From contig OY992836.1 in assembly GCA_963921425.1 (NCBI GenBank), forward strand, positions 21,865,889 through 21,929,888: DNA of 64,000 nt, given 5' to 3'. Below, one piece after another: positions 1 to 11,437 of the stretch. Position numbers and translations under genes: made by a program. The notes beneath the pieces are model-generated. The model was given only the letters and a program-made list of their open reading frames with translations. It was not told the origin of the DNA and searched no databases. Position 1 is the first letter of the stretch, and every line of letters begins with the position of its first letter. Source of the DNA: Dryas octopetala (taxonomy: Eukaryota > Streptophyta > Magnoliopsida > Rosales > Rosaceae).

Positions 1-1335
1 CATGACAGTATATCGATTATACCCTATAATTTTTTCAAATACACTATTCTTCACTATTTCCTATTCACTAATGCAAAACCAATTCAAGGTAGGTTAAACG
101 TGTCCTCATCATTTTATATAAAAATGTATAGAAAATCTCTTACAAGTTGGAAAAATATGTATATATATATATTTCATGCGAGTGTAAATGTAACAGCTCT
201 TCTCTTTTCTTTCCAAACTCTTGGCCTTCTTAATTAACCAAAATCCCTTTGAGCCCTCTAATTAAGTTCCTCCTTCCTTGAATGTACATATTTTAAATTA
301 AAATCCAACGTACTACTTCATTTCTACAAGGACGATGGTAGGTATATATGGCTGCTTAGCCTGCTTGACATTAATTAATGGCATAGGGTTTACAAGCTTG
401 AGACTAGCCCATTCTCTAGCCCTAATCTACATCACAAACTGCACTAAAATTTTAAGAATAATAGTATAATAATACTAGATTATTAAATTTGTTCACCAAA
501 TAATAAACTAATATCTTAGCTTTGTAGCGATTATAAATAGGAAGACTTAGAGTTTAGTTCATTTTATGAGTCTTTCTTAGACTAAAACTGGTAGTAATTT
601 AAGGTTTTTAATTAAGTCATTCTATTTTTCTTCTTAGACGGCTTTATATTAGGTTTTAACTCCAAGATTTTAGACTTTACCCAAAATCTTGGAGTTAAAA
701 CCTAACATGCAGCCTCTACAAAGCTCATTCTACATCCTAGGAGGGGAAATACCCTTCAAATAGGGAGAAATATCCTTCAAATCAAAGAAGAACTTTATTA
801 TGAATTAAAAAAAATTTCTTATAAATTAAAAAGACTTTATTATAAATTAAAAGAATTTTCTTATAAATTAAAAGAATTTTCTTATAAATTAATATAAATT
901 TAAAAAAAAATTTATAAATTTTAAAATACTCTTGATCTTCATCTAAAAATTGTGTTTATAAATAACATAAACTTAATTATCTCTTATAAATACGTATTAC
1001 GTACCAAACAATTCTAAAGGAAAAGTACTTAATTATTGTGGTCCTCAAAGTACGAAGCACCTTTTTTGTTATCCTTTTTCTTTTCTTTTTTAAAGCTTTG
1101 TAAGTTTCATTATGTATATCAGAATATGCTTAGGCATGACCGCATGAGGCTAACTAAATTTTGTTTTTGTAACTGTCTGAAAAGTTAAAAAAATGAAAAA
1201 TAAAATAAAAAAACAGAGAGTTGCCACAAAGGAATGAGTGCATGCGGTAAAAGCTTAGTTGTCAAACTTTGTGCCACCTAACCAACCTCCTGCTTTGTCC
1301 CAATTCGCAGGGCAAAGCGTGGCTCACCTTCCCCT
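1..1335. other. Intergenic DNA upstream of GAPN
   Basis: No gene is recognisable here. The stretch is AT-rich. It contains a perfect 23-bp inverted repeat (649-705, listed separately) and, at about 800-900, short tandem units built on ATAAATTAAAAGAATTTTCT. The last few hundred bases before 1336 should hold the GAPN promoter. Short open frames here show no coding character. Confidence 0.6.
649..705. repeat. Perfect 23-bp hairpin
   Basis: Arms 649-671 and 683-705 are exact reverse complements (23 of 23) around an 11-nt loop. The left arm begins TTAGGTTTTAACTCCAAG. No flanking target duplication was found, so it is not assigned to a transposon. It could be the core of a small foldback element or a recent inverted duplication. 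Confidence 0.85.
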
Positions 1336-1342
1336 TATATAT
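1336..1342 (+). promoter_or_regulatory. Probable TATA box of GAPN
   Basis: TATATAT lies in a C-rich setting 170 bp before the GAPN start codon, with no closer candidate. This gives an expected transcription start near 1370 and a leader of about 140 nt. Inferred from position and motif only. Confidence 0.55.
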
Positions 1343-1511
1343 CACCCCCACAAATCCCACCAAACCAAAGCCAAACTACATATCACCACACACTCACTCC
1401 TCACCTTCAGTGCTAGACCTCTGTTTTGACTTGCAGAGCTCAAAGAGATCAAGTTTTTAAGCAATTCTTGAGTTGGGTACTTGGGTCTCTGAGTTTTAAT
1501 TTTGACAAGAA

Positions 1512-4500
1512 ATGGCTGGTACTGGATTGTTTGCAGAGATATTGGATGGAGATGCTTACAAGTACTACTCTGATGGGGAGTGGAAGAAATCCTCTTCTGG
1601 TAAACTTGTTCCCATCATCAACCCCACTACAAGAAAGGTTCAGTACAAAGTTCAAGGTGATCATCATCTTCAACCATGTTCATGGCTTTCCATTTTAAAA
1701 GCTTGCTCTTTTTTCAATTTGTACTATAATTAGTGCTTAATTCTTTGTTTGTTTGTTCATTTTTTATTACAATTACCCTTTATTTGGTTGCCGCAGCTTG
1801 TACACAAGAGGAGGTCAACAGGGTCATGGAAACAGCGAAAACTGCACAGAAATCGTGGGCAAAGACCCCACTTTGGAAGCGAGCAGAGCTCCTTCATAAA
1901 GCTGCTTCTATTCTCAAAGAACACAAAGCTCCAATGGCAGAGTCCCTGGTTAAAGAAATTGCTAAGCCTGCTAAAGATGCAGTTACAGAGGTGCATAAAT
2001 AACTTGTTATGTTTTAAGCACGCAAGCTATGTTCTTTCTTGTTTGATTTCTATAAACGTACAATTTGGTTTCAAGTTGATGGATATGGAAATTTTGTGTT
2101 CGATGAAGGTTGTTAGGTCTGGGGATTTGGTGTCTTACTGTGCTGAAGAAGGAGTTAGGATTCTGGGAGAAGGGAAGTTCTTGGTGTCTGATAGTTTTCC
2201 TGGAAATGAGAGGACCAAGTACTGCCTCACTTCCAAGGTATATTTTTTTTAGTACTTTTTGTTTTTAGTCTTCAATTTGATGATTTGTGGGACGTTGGTG
2301 CAGGTGAGGTCATGTTCATCTCTTATTTATTGAATATTAATCCCCCTTCCCCCATTTGTTAAGACTAAAAGTCTAAAATAGATGAAATAAGCATAATTAG
2401 CTTGGTTTGGTGATGTTATCTTATGAAGAACAAAACATGATGTCAGCTCAAAACAAATTTCTACCATAAATTGGAAGTGTCTACGATAAATAATTATCAG
2501 TAGGCCTTAGTTTAGAACTCATTAAACCAGAAAAGGAGCTGGTAGAGAGGTTGTTATCTGTGATGCTATATTATCTGTTATTTAGTTGCATGCACATATT
2601 TTTGTAACAAATTTGCCCCCTTTTTGTTTCCTTCACCATACTTCTCTTCTTTGTTTTAATTCTCTCAGCAGTTGCCACTAATTTTTGTCATTTACTTTGT
2701 CATTGGGTAAAACTCTACGACCAACTATTACAACATATGCCTACCTTAATCTTCTACTCTTTCTTCAAATTGATGTATTGTTGAAAGAGTTTCTTCCGAT
2801 TGATGAATTGATGTGCCTTCATCATGTCAGATTAATTATAGCATTTTACAATCATTATTTAGTGTTTCGATCTGCTTATCAGACAAACAGTATTTTTTTT
2901 CTTTGAATTTAAATATAGCTCAGGGTGACTGTTGAAACAGTATATAATGATTTAAGTTATGGAACAAAGGGGTAATACTCTTTGTTCAAGTTTCAACAAT
3001 GCAACATATACCTTTGAGACTAATTTGATCTTATGGGGACATCTCACATTTCATTATCCTTATTTGTGTGAAGTTTTGTTGGATGCAACTGCATTATTTT
3101 GATTGCAGATTCCACTTGGTGTGGTTTTGGCCATTCCACCATTTAACTATCCTGTCAACCTTGCTGTCTCAAAAATTGGTCCTGCACTGATTGCTGGGAA
3201 CTCCCTTGTGCTCAAGCCTCCAACTCAGGTATTACCAATCCATGGAATTACAAATTGATCCAGCTGTTAGCACTAGAATGCATGAGGTGGGGTTTGGCTT
3301 GAGGGTGCAAATCGTTCTTCACTTACCTATAATTTTGAACTTCTCGTACATAATTGTATGATAATAAGCCGTAATTGTATGATAATAAAACCTGAAAGGT
3401 AGAAGCTGGCCTTATATGTGCCACTATGTAAATTCATGCAGAAATGCATTTCTAATGACAGGACTTCTTTACAAATTTTGTCCAGAAAACTTAACGAGAA
3501 TTTTGTTTGACGATCTCTCTTAAGCCTCTGAAACTTACCCCCTAACTTCCTTCTAGGGTGCTGTTTCTTGCCTTCATATGGTTCATTGCTTTCACTTGGC
3601 TGGTTTTCCCAAAGGCCTTATTAGCTGTGTCACTGGGAAAGGATCTGAAATCGGCGACTTCCTTACCATGCATCCTGGAGTGGACTGTATTAGGTAATCC
3701 CAGATTATTTTTCATTCATACTACATTAGGTCCTCCCTTTCCTTGTCTTGATATATAACTACTTACTGATGAATTCCGGTTTCTCAGCTTCACTGGTGGT
3801 GACACTGGTGTTGCAATTTCCAAAAAGGCAGGCATGATCCCTCTTCAGATGGAGTTGGGAGGTAAAGATGCCTGCATTGTTCTTGAAGATGCAGACCTAG
3901 ATTTGGTGGCGGCAAACATAATTAAAGGAGGCTTTTCTTACAGGTGAAGGAAATTAAATATGTGGCTTATGCTTGCATAAGGCACCTTAGTAGTTAAATT
4001 ACTTCTGCTGCAATCCATAATATGCAACTAATAAAATTTATCTTTTATTTGCTTGGTATTCAAATTTGTAACAGTGGTCAAAGATGTACTGCTATTAAGG
4101 TTGTGTTGGTGATGGAATCCGTTGCTGATTCCCTTGTCGAGAAAGTGAAGGCCAGGGTGGCAAAATTAACTGTTGGGCCGCCAGAGGATAACAGTGATAT
4201 CACTCCAGTAGTTTCCGAATCATCTGCAAATTTTATTGAAGGGTTAGTTGTGGATGCAAAACAGAAAGGAGCAACATTTTGCCAGGAGTATAAAAGAGAG
4301 GGCAACCTTATCTGGCCTTTGTTGTTAGATTATGTCAGGCCTGATATGAGAATTGCATGGGAAGAGCCATTTGGTCCAGTTTTGCCAGTTATTAGGATTA
4401 GTACTGTGGAGGAAGGAATCCACCATTGCAATGCTAGCAATTTTGGACTCCAGGTAACATTTACTTTGCTTTCTCCACTTACATAACATACTGTCAAATC

Positions 4501-4926
4501 CAAAACACAATGTTTTTTTCAGCTGCCATTTGAACTTATAGAGCTATACACTCTCATAAAATATTGACTCGTGAGTAAATTAAATGCAGGGCTGTGTGTT
4601 CACAAAGGACATCAACAAAGCAATTTTGATTAGTGATGCAATGGAGACAGGAACGGTTCAAATAAACTCTGCACCTGCTCGTGGACCAGATCATTTTCCT
4701 TTTCAGGTGAACTCTTTAGAAACCCACCACATTAATTGACAACCAGTACCACCATTTCCTTCCAAGGCCATCATCTTGATGAAATTTTTGTAAATGCTTG
4801 ATCAATTGACAGGGTATAAAGGATAGTGGAATTGGGTCACAAGGAATCACCAACAGCATCAACATGATGACCAAGGTCAAGTCCACTGTGATCAACTTAC
4901 CAACCCCTTCTTACACCATGGGTTAG
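1512..4926 (+). CDS. GAPN: Non-phosphorylating NADP-dependent glyceraldehyde-3-phosphate dehydrogenase
   Basis: Nine exons: 1512-1656, 1797-1990, 2109-2237, 3109-3228, 3557-3693, 3788-3943, 4075-4453, 4590-4706 and 4813-4926. They join in frame to 1491 nt (496 aa), the usual length of plant GAPN (ALDH11A3). The enzyme is cytosolic and oxidises glyceraldehyde 3-phosphate directly to 3-phosphoglycerate, making NADPH and bypassing the phosphorylating GAPDH and phosphoglycerate kinase steps. Aldehyde dehydrogenase signatures are intact: the catalytic glutamate in MELGGKDA (Glu264), the nucleophilic cysteine in SGQRCTA (Cys298), the cofactor-loop segment FTGG (243-246) and the EEPFGPV motif. The protein starts [10 protein letters not shown], typical of the family, and all introns are GT-AG. 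The neighbour to the right is an LRL-type bHLH gene on the same strand. Identification is very secure; UTR ends are not determined. Confidence 0.97.
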
Positions 4927-5834
4927 TGTTATAGTCAGTGGCACCTACTTAATATGGTCGTGGATAACTAGTAAAATGTGTAAGTGAATTTTAGGCTGCA
5001 GACTATAAAATGTTATCTTCTTCGGAAAATGGAGTTGAGAAAGGTGAATAATGGGGACACTTGGATCTTTTCAAACGGCTCTGCATCATGTGCTACCTGA
5101 TGTTTTAGCCAATGCAAGAACTTAGGCTTCTGTTTTCTACCAGCTGACTATGTTAGCAGATGGTTTGGAAACTTTGTTAATAAGAAGTTGGGGACTTGTA
5201 CTACTATACTGTGCTAGTATGTAACTTATAGTTTGATAAGCATCTCCCTACATGTGCAAGAAGAACCAAAGAATCACCCATCTTGGGCCTGTTTCAAGGT
5301 TCAAAATGGCTGCTGTTGGGCAGTGTAGTATCATTTTCGGACTAATTAATCCAAGATGAACGCGAATATGGAAGGCCCAATCGGCATAATTGCAAAAATC
5401 TCTAGACCTCCTTTAGTCCAGATTGCTGATCTCCTCTAGTCTAAAAATATAACATATCTAGATATTAAAAATGAGTAATTATGCAAGACTTTGAGCTGGT
5501 GAGTACACCAACTACACTTACATGCGCGCATGACATGTGTGCCATAAAAATAACAAGTCAATGCTGATGAGGAATCGTGTTAGGCATTTAGCTTCACAAA
5601 TAATCTAATTCCTAAAACCATCTGTATCAGTTTCACTGATATACTAAATAATTTGAAAGGGTAGGTAATAATTTGGAGGCAAATGCACTTAGGTCCATTG
5701 AGATTGGCTAGCTAGTTCATGAAAAGCATGCTTATAGGCTTTTCTGGTAACTGAGATTAACCATGAGATGAAAATGCATGCATATATGCCTAGGCTATTC
5801 TTTTTTTTTTTTTTTCTTGTTATCAGAGTTGTAT
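4927..5834. other. GAPN 3' flank and intergenic DNA
   Basis: The first few hundred bases probably form the GAPN 3' UTR. The rest shows no gene. A T tract lies at about 5802-5815, just before the hAT MITE. Confidence 0.5.
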
Positions 5835-5842
5835 ATTGAGAG

Positions 5843-6167
5843 TGGGGGTGGGAATGGGTTAGGTCGGTTGCATATCAGCCAAACAATCGACCCAACCCGA
5901 CAAGGCCGATAAGGCCATTTCTGACAACCAACAACCGACCCACTCATTGTGGGTCGGTTGTGAGTCAATTATCGATAAAGCCGATATAGGTGGGTCGATT
6001 AGAATTATTAGACCAACATTTGATCAATTTCAAAACCAATATCCAAACTAACTTTAATAGGTCAGTTGGTATTATCGGCTTGACTTGGTGGGTCGGTTGT
6101 TGATAGAATTATCGGTTGACCGGTAATAGGTCGGTTGGCCGGTAAAACCGACCCATTCCCACCCCTA
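5843..6167. mobile_element. hAT-type MITE with 8-bp target duplication
   Basis: A 325-bp element with ends TGGGGGTGGGAATGGG (left) and, read inward from the right, TAGGGGTGGGAATGGG. It is flanked by a perfect 8-bp direct repeat, ATTGAGAG, at 5835-5842 and 6168-6175. Eight-base duplications and G-rich ends of this kind are typical of hAT transposons. The interior repeats GGTCGGTTG and its complement many times, and there is no open frame, so it is non-autonomous. Confidence 0.9.
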
Positions 6168-6504
6168 ATTGAGAGGTTCAAAGGTTCAACCAATATTGAG
6201 CAGATATTATTAATTAAATATGCTTAGGTACATATGGAATGGAGTATGCTGGTGTAGGTTCTCATCTAAAATTCTGTACTCATGCTCTTCTTGTTTATCT
6301 TTAATTAAATATGAGACATTCAAGAGGATTCACATAAATATTTAAGTAGAATTTCCTACAGTTGACTTTAATACTAATATTTAAGAGGTGGCCAGTGTCA
6401 TAAATTCATGAATGCATGAGTTGAAACTGATCTGAACCCTCTTTAATTGTTACCTTTTGTTTATTAACTAGAAACGCATATGCATACACCATGCATGATT
6501 CATT

Positions 6505-6600
6505 TTTTTTATTTTTTTTATCAAATGATATAGGAGAGGAGAGATTCGAGCACGAAACTTGAGATGTAAGATAGATACACTCTGAATGATTAGGATGCAA
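6505..6600 (-). mobile_element. Possible SINE fragment
   Basis: Read on the minus strand, the segment has a box-B-like GCTCGAATCTC followed about 30 bases later by an A-rich tail. This is the layout of a tRNA-derived SINE. No convincing box A or target duplication was found, so the call is weak. Confidence 0.35.
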
Positions 6601-8402
6601 TTGCATAATTTGCATTTGAAATATGAGATGCCAAATCCAATTCCTGATCATCTGCCAGGCAGATCAAAGTTGGCTTGGAATTCTATTTTGGACTGATTGA
6701 TTGATGGAAGGGAGTTGGAATATTTTTAGCATATATATATATGATATGGGATTTGGAAAAATAAACATGCTTTTGTATTGTCTCCAAAATGATGAAGAGG
6801 CCATTGATATTTAGCATGCATGTGGGACTACTTGGCCCAAAAAGGAATAAAAGAAAGATGAATTTATGCATAAATTCATATTATGGCTATGTCAGCTCCA
6901 GCTAACCTGCTTGTATTGGGAAAGTCGTTAATTACAACCAACATCTTCGAATCTGCGATTGAAGTTCATATTAGTCATTTTCCAAGTGATTCTTGGATTG
7001 GGCATCTGGGCTAGGGCTCACTTGGGCCCTTAGGATTTTGCATATTAATAATCATGGCAATTGACACAGCCAGAATAAATGTCCATATATAGGAACCTTT
7101 TATGAAACAAACAAGATAATCATGCTTAGTGAATTGGTTTAGGGATTGCATTGGGTGACATATTATATGTTATTATGTATATTAGGGTAATGGGTAATTG
7201 GGTATATGAGGTGTAAAGAGAGCCTATCACCTGAAGAAAAGTGTGGATGTGATTGGTGCAAGACAAGGACATATACCTACAACTTAATTTTGGTCATGCT
7301 AGGACTTGAATTTTCAAGTCCTCTATAAAAAATTCTTTATGTTGTCGTCTTATAAATCTGAACTACATATTTAAATAAAAATCTATATCAACAATGCCTC
7401 GCAATAGAAAACTTTTCCTTGTATATATTCATACCCCAAACTCAAAGCACAAACCGTCGGCAAGAGGGTTGTAATATATATTACTTTAGGCTTTAACCTA
7501 TGACAGAGTATATGGGTCCATAACTCCATACTAATCTGAACCAAGCAATGATAATCACTTCCATTTATGTATGACATGATCATTTTTAGTGTCCATATCA
7601 AAATTAGGAAATGAAAATGAATATGAATGCTATTTATAAACAAAAATAAATGAATTAAGTAACAATAAAACAACCAAACCTTTTATATTGCTTTCATACA
7701 GAAAAGGCCCTTTTATATTACTAATAAATATATGATGGAGGAGTTTATGTATTAGAAATTAAATATTAATAATAGCATATGTCTTCCTAGTTCCTAACAT
7801 TAAAATAAATTAATGGATTTCTTGGGATTCTTTACCAAAGCCTATACATTACATTTGAATATTTGATACAATGAATGTGGGTTGAAATTAACAAGTAATT
7901 AAGATGGTATATCCCAAATGAGAGGCCACGACAATCACAGCACTGCTCAATCCTTTCTGACTAACACATATGACAGTATTAATTTAGATCTCTTCTCTCA
8001 ATTCAGTGTTGATGATTATACTCTCCAGTAGTACTGGTCGTGCTTTCACCGTACACAACTGGAGCATGCTTCAATGGCTAAAATATATTCCATAACCCAT
8101 TTTAAAAACCCATATAACCCATTCGGTATTAATTAATAATGCCCATTGTCATTCTAATATTCAATTCTTATGTAAATCTTGAACAAGTCATACTGGGATT
8201 TTATAAAGATATCTTTTTTTTCCCTCTTTGTTTAATACAGATAGAGATATGAAACAGAGTACAGAGAGATTACGTGACAATATCAAGTTCTGCTTTCATA
8301 TTTAATAATTTAAGAACTAAGAACCACCCCACTATATATACCAGATGGGTAATGCTATTTACCTTCTTCATCCACCTTTTTATTTATTATTTTCATTTCG
8401 CA

Positions 8403-8650
8403 TGATCGAAATTGTTTATTTTTTAAATATAACTATAAAGATTATCTATGTAAAAAATTAACCAAATAAAAAATTGTTTAGTTATATAACTATAATAAAA
8501 TAAATAAACGATTTTGATAACAATTTGATTCACTCTTAGTTTATTTATAACGATTATATGATCAAATAATTTTTGATTTAGTTGATCTTTTACGGAGATA
8601 ATCTTCAAATAATTATCTAAAAGATGAACGGATCCGATTATGAAAATACA
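8403..8650. mobile_element. AT-rich foldback element, copy 1
   Basis: The outer roughly 90 bases of each side are imperfect inverted repeats. The left arm includes AAGATTATCTATGTAAAAAA and the right arm, reversed, AAGATTATCTCCGTAAAAGA. It belongs to the same AT-rich family as 24588-24997, 37610-37880 and 41079-41225. Ends are approximate and no clear target duplication was found. Confidence 0.6.
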
Positions 8651-9798
8651 TTTTGAAATGAGAACAATAAAAAAGATGTATTTGAGAAGATGGATAACAT
8701 TTCTGGTTACAAAAATAATTTCATTGGGAATACTATTGAAACTTTTTTAATTGGGTCTAGTACTCTAGTCTAGATGAGAATGAAAAACTTTATAAGGATA
8801 TTATTTCTTGTGTGACTCCAACGCATATTAAATGGATATATATGGAAAATGGTGCATATATATTAATTTAAAGCTTCTCTTCCATTATTCTCTTCTCTTT
8901 TTCTTTTTCTTTGGGTGTAATTCTCTTCATATAACCGTGAATTTATTCATTTTTTAACAGCAAATTATCCTCTTATGAATGGGGGAAAAAAAAAAAAGCA
9001 AAAAAAAAAAAAACTTTATTATAAAGTATGAAACCACCCCCAATAAGTCGCCGAACATGGGAAAGATTATCTGTGGCGGATAAATATGTGGTAAAAACAA
9101 CCTACTCGCGCGAGTAGTAATCTAATACTCACTTTGGATGAGTGACACGTTAAACCGATTTGTGTTTGGCAATGTTGGTAATTTCCAAGGTAAGCACTGA
9201 AAGCTGTACCAGATGGTAATTAATTTGTTTCGGTTTGTATGAAAATTCATATGAGAGTGTTTTTGCCATTTTCAGCACGCGTGAAAGCGAGTGGCGAGTG
9301 TGAATGGCCGACCAAGTGGAACTGAAAATGATGGTTCAAACGACGACGCAGAGCGTAGTACGGAGGGTACCCTTTCTTCGGTATTGATATCAATTTGTTT
9401 ATTGTACTAGAAAGATAAGTTTGAGTATGTCTTACTCTTTTCTTTTATTTTATTTTCTTTAAATAAAAACGGTTAACTAGAGTATGTCTTACTCATTTTT
9501 TGTTTGTTGATTTATAAATTATACTTATAAATTTCATGAGAAATACATTTGTAAATAATAATGGATTGTTTAACCCCACAATCTATGCTTATTGTCATGA
9601 TTCATTAATGACACATGATTAACAATTTATAATTATAAGGAGTGAAATATAACAAGTTTAGAATTTGTTTTCATGAAGACGGCTAAATTTATCGAATTTC
9701 TTTCATTAAATTTTAATTACTAAAGAAAGTGTTAGTTTTTCATTTATTCGGATATTGGTTCTCTCAAAATTCGTATTCAAAATAAAAGAGATATTAAC

Positions 9799-10491
9799 GA
9801 GGGCGGATCCAATTAAGGACCAGGGGCTCAAGCCCCCACTCACTTTCAAATTTTTTTTTTTTGTATGTACTTATTAAATGACAACAAAGCCCCCTTTGAT
9901 AAATGATCAAAAGCCTTATGTAGTAATATTATAATTTATAAAAGAGTGTTAACTGTACATATACACATTCCTATGCACGTATACATATATCATATAACCT
10001 ACTTATAGTACTGCAATTACATTTAAAACTCAAATCTTATAGTACTTATGAAAATACGACATTTACATTAACCTATTGTTTCTTGAAATATGGTAGGTTT
10101 TGATAATTGACTTGCAACTTTATATGGACTCACCATGTGCATTGTTTAGGCTTTTTGATCGATAATTATAATTGACTTGAAATGTGGTAGGTTGCGCAAC
10201 TGAATGGGTGATAAATGGTTGAACGATAACATAGTTGTATAACATAGTTGTATACATAGAGAATGATATTTTGGAGGGGATTGATAATTATACGATCATG
10301 AAAACATTTCAAAATATGAAAACTCGTAGGAGCCAATTATAAATTTACATATGAAGTATGAACTTTACAAATAAAATATTTGAATTTTTCTGGTAATTGT
10401 AATGCTATATAGTTTTTATTATCTTTGTTAATTTTATCTTTAAAAAAAAATTTAGAAGCCCCCTTGAAATAATTTCCTGAATCCGCAGCTG
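9799..10491. mobile_element. Non-autonomous DNA transposon with 9-bp target duplication
   Basis: A 693-bp element flanked by the 9-bp direct repeat GATATTAAC at 9790-9798 and 10492-10500. The inverted ends are imperfect: GAGGGCGGATCCA on the left and, reversed, CAGCTGCGGATTCA on the right. Each end is followed by a run containing AAGCCCCC or its complement. A 9-bp duplication suggests Mutator-like mobilisation. It has no open frame. Confidence 0.65.
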
Positions 10492-10625
10492 GATATTAAC
10501 ATATATACTAAAATACATCATTTGGTCTGTGTCGGAGTAAACAAATGCATCATCATGAACATTTTGTTGAATTTTCTTTGAGTGTGTTGACGTTTTTCCC
10601 TTGATGAAAGTGAAGTTTAGTTTAA

Positions 10626-11020
10626 GGGATTAATGTCATTTTGCTCCCCAGACTATTACACATGTATCAGTTTGCTCCCCAGACTTCTAATTTGGAAAAT
10701 TAAGGACCCTGACTTTTTCAATTTTGCCAATTAAGGTTATTTCGTCAATTTATACATTTTTCATCTAAAATGTCGAGATGATCAAGCAAAATTTAGCAAG
10801 AAATAAAAGAGAAAAAATGATGCATGAGGAAAAAATGATAAGATCTAATTGGAAGGGACCATTTTGCCCTCAAAGATTTGGATAAAAAATGTGTAAATTG
10901 ACAAAAGAACCTCAATTGGCAAAATTGAAAAAGTCAGAGTCCTTAATTTTTCAAATTAGAAATCTGGGGAGCAAACTGATACAAGTGTAATAGTCGGGGG
11001 AGCAAAATGGTATTAATCCC
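10626..11020. mobile_element. 395-bp Mutator-like MITE, copy 1
   Basis: The element begins GGGATTAATGTCATTTTGCT and ends with the complement ATTAATCCC. Long inverted arms exceed 80 bp. The 9-bp direct repeat TTAGTTTAA flanks it at 10617-10625 and 11021-11029. A second copy of exactly the same length lies at 40274-40668. It sits about 410 bp before the LRL start codon, so it may form part of that gene's promoter. Confidence 0.92.
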
Positions 11021-11248
11021 TTAGTTTAATAAGTAGCAACTAGCAAGACAAAAGCAAAAAACAGAGAAAAAAAAAATATAGGAAAAAGAGAAGGTGACGG
11101 GTGACGCGCATCCAGCACAAATGTGGTAGTATGCTACATACCATAACAAAACCCTCCTCTCCTCACTCACACTCAGGTGCATGATCCCCAGTCCCCACCC
11201 CATACACGCACACACAGACATAGTCACGACTCACAATTTCACAATCAC

Positions 11249-11251
<3 letters not shown>

Positions 11252-11279
<28 letters not shown>
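11252..11279 (+). repeat. (CT)14 tract in the LRL leader
   Basis: An uninterrupted CT dinucleotide run about 160 bp upstream of the LRL start codon, probably in the 5' UTR or at the promoter edge. CT/GA tracts in this position are common in plant promoters. Confidence 0.85.
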
Positions 11280-11437
11280 AAACTTTTCCTATTTAATATA
11301 GAGTTTTTCTTCTCATCCAAACAAAGTCGCAATTCGCCAATGCTTTTGCTACTAGTCTGAAACTCCACTCAAAACCCCAATTTGTGTTTCACAAACACAA
11401 ATTTGAGTCCCCAAATCATCTCCATTCATTTGTGTCT

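Larger units (their letters stand above)
6176..9789. other. Intergenic DNA, AT-rich, no gene seen
   Basis: No coding exon is recognisable on either strand. The stretch contains a possible SINE (6505-6600), an AT-rich foldback element (about 8403-8650) and A tracts around 8985-9015. Frames of up to about 96 codons lack recognisable domains. Confidence 0.55.
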
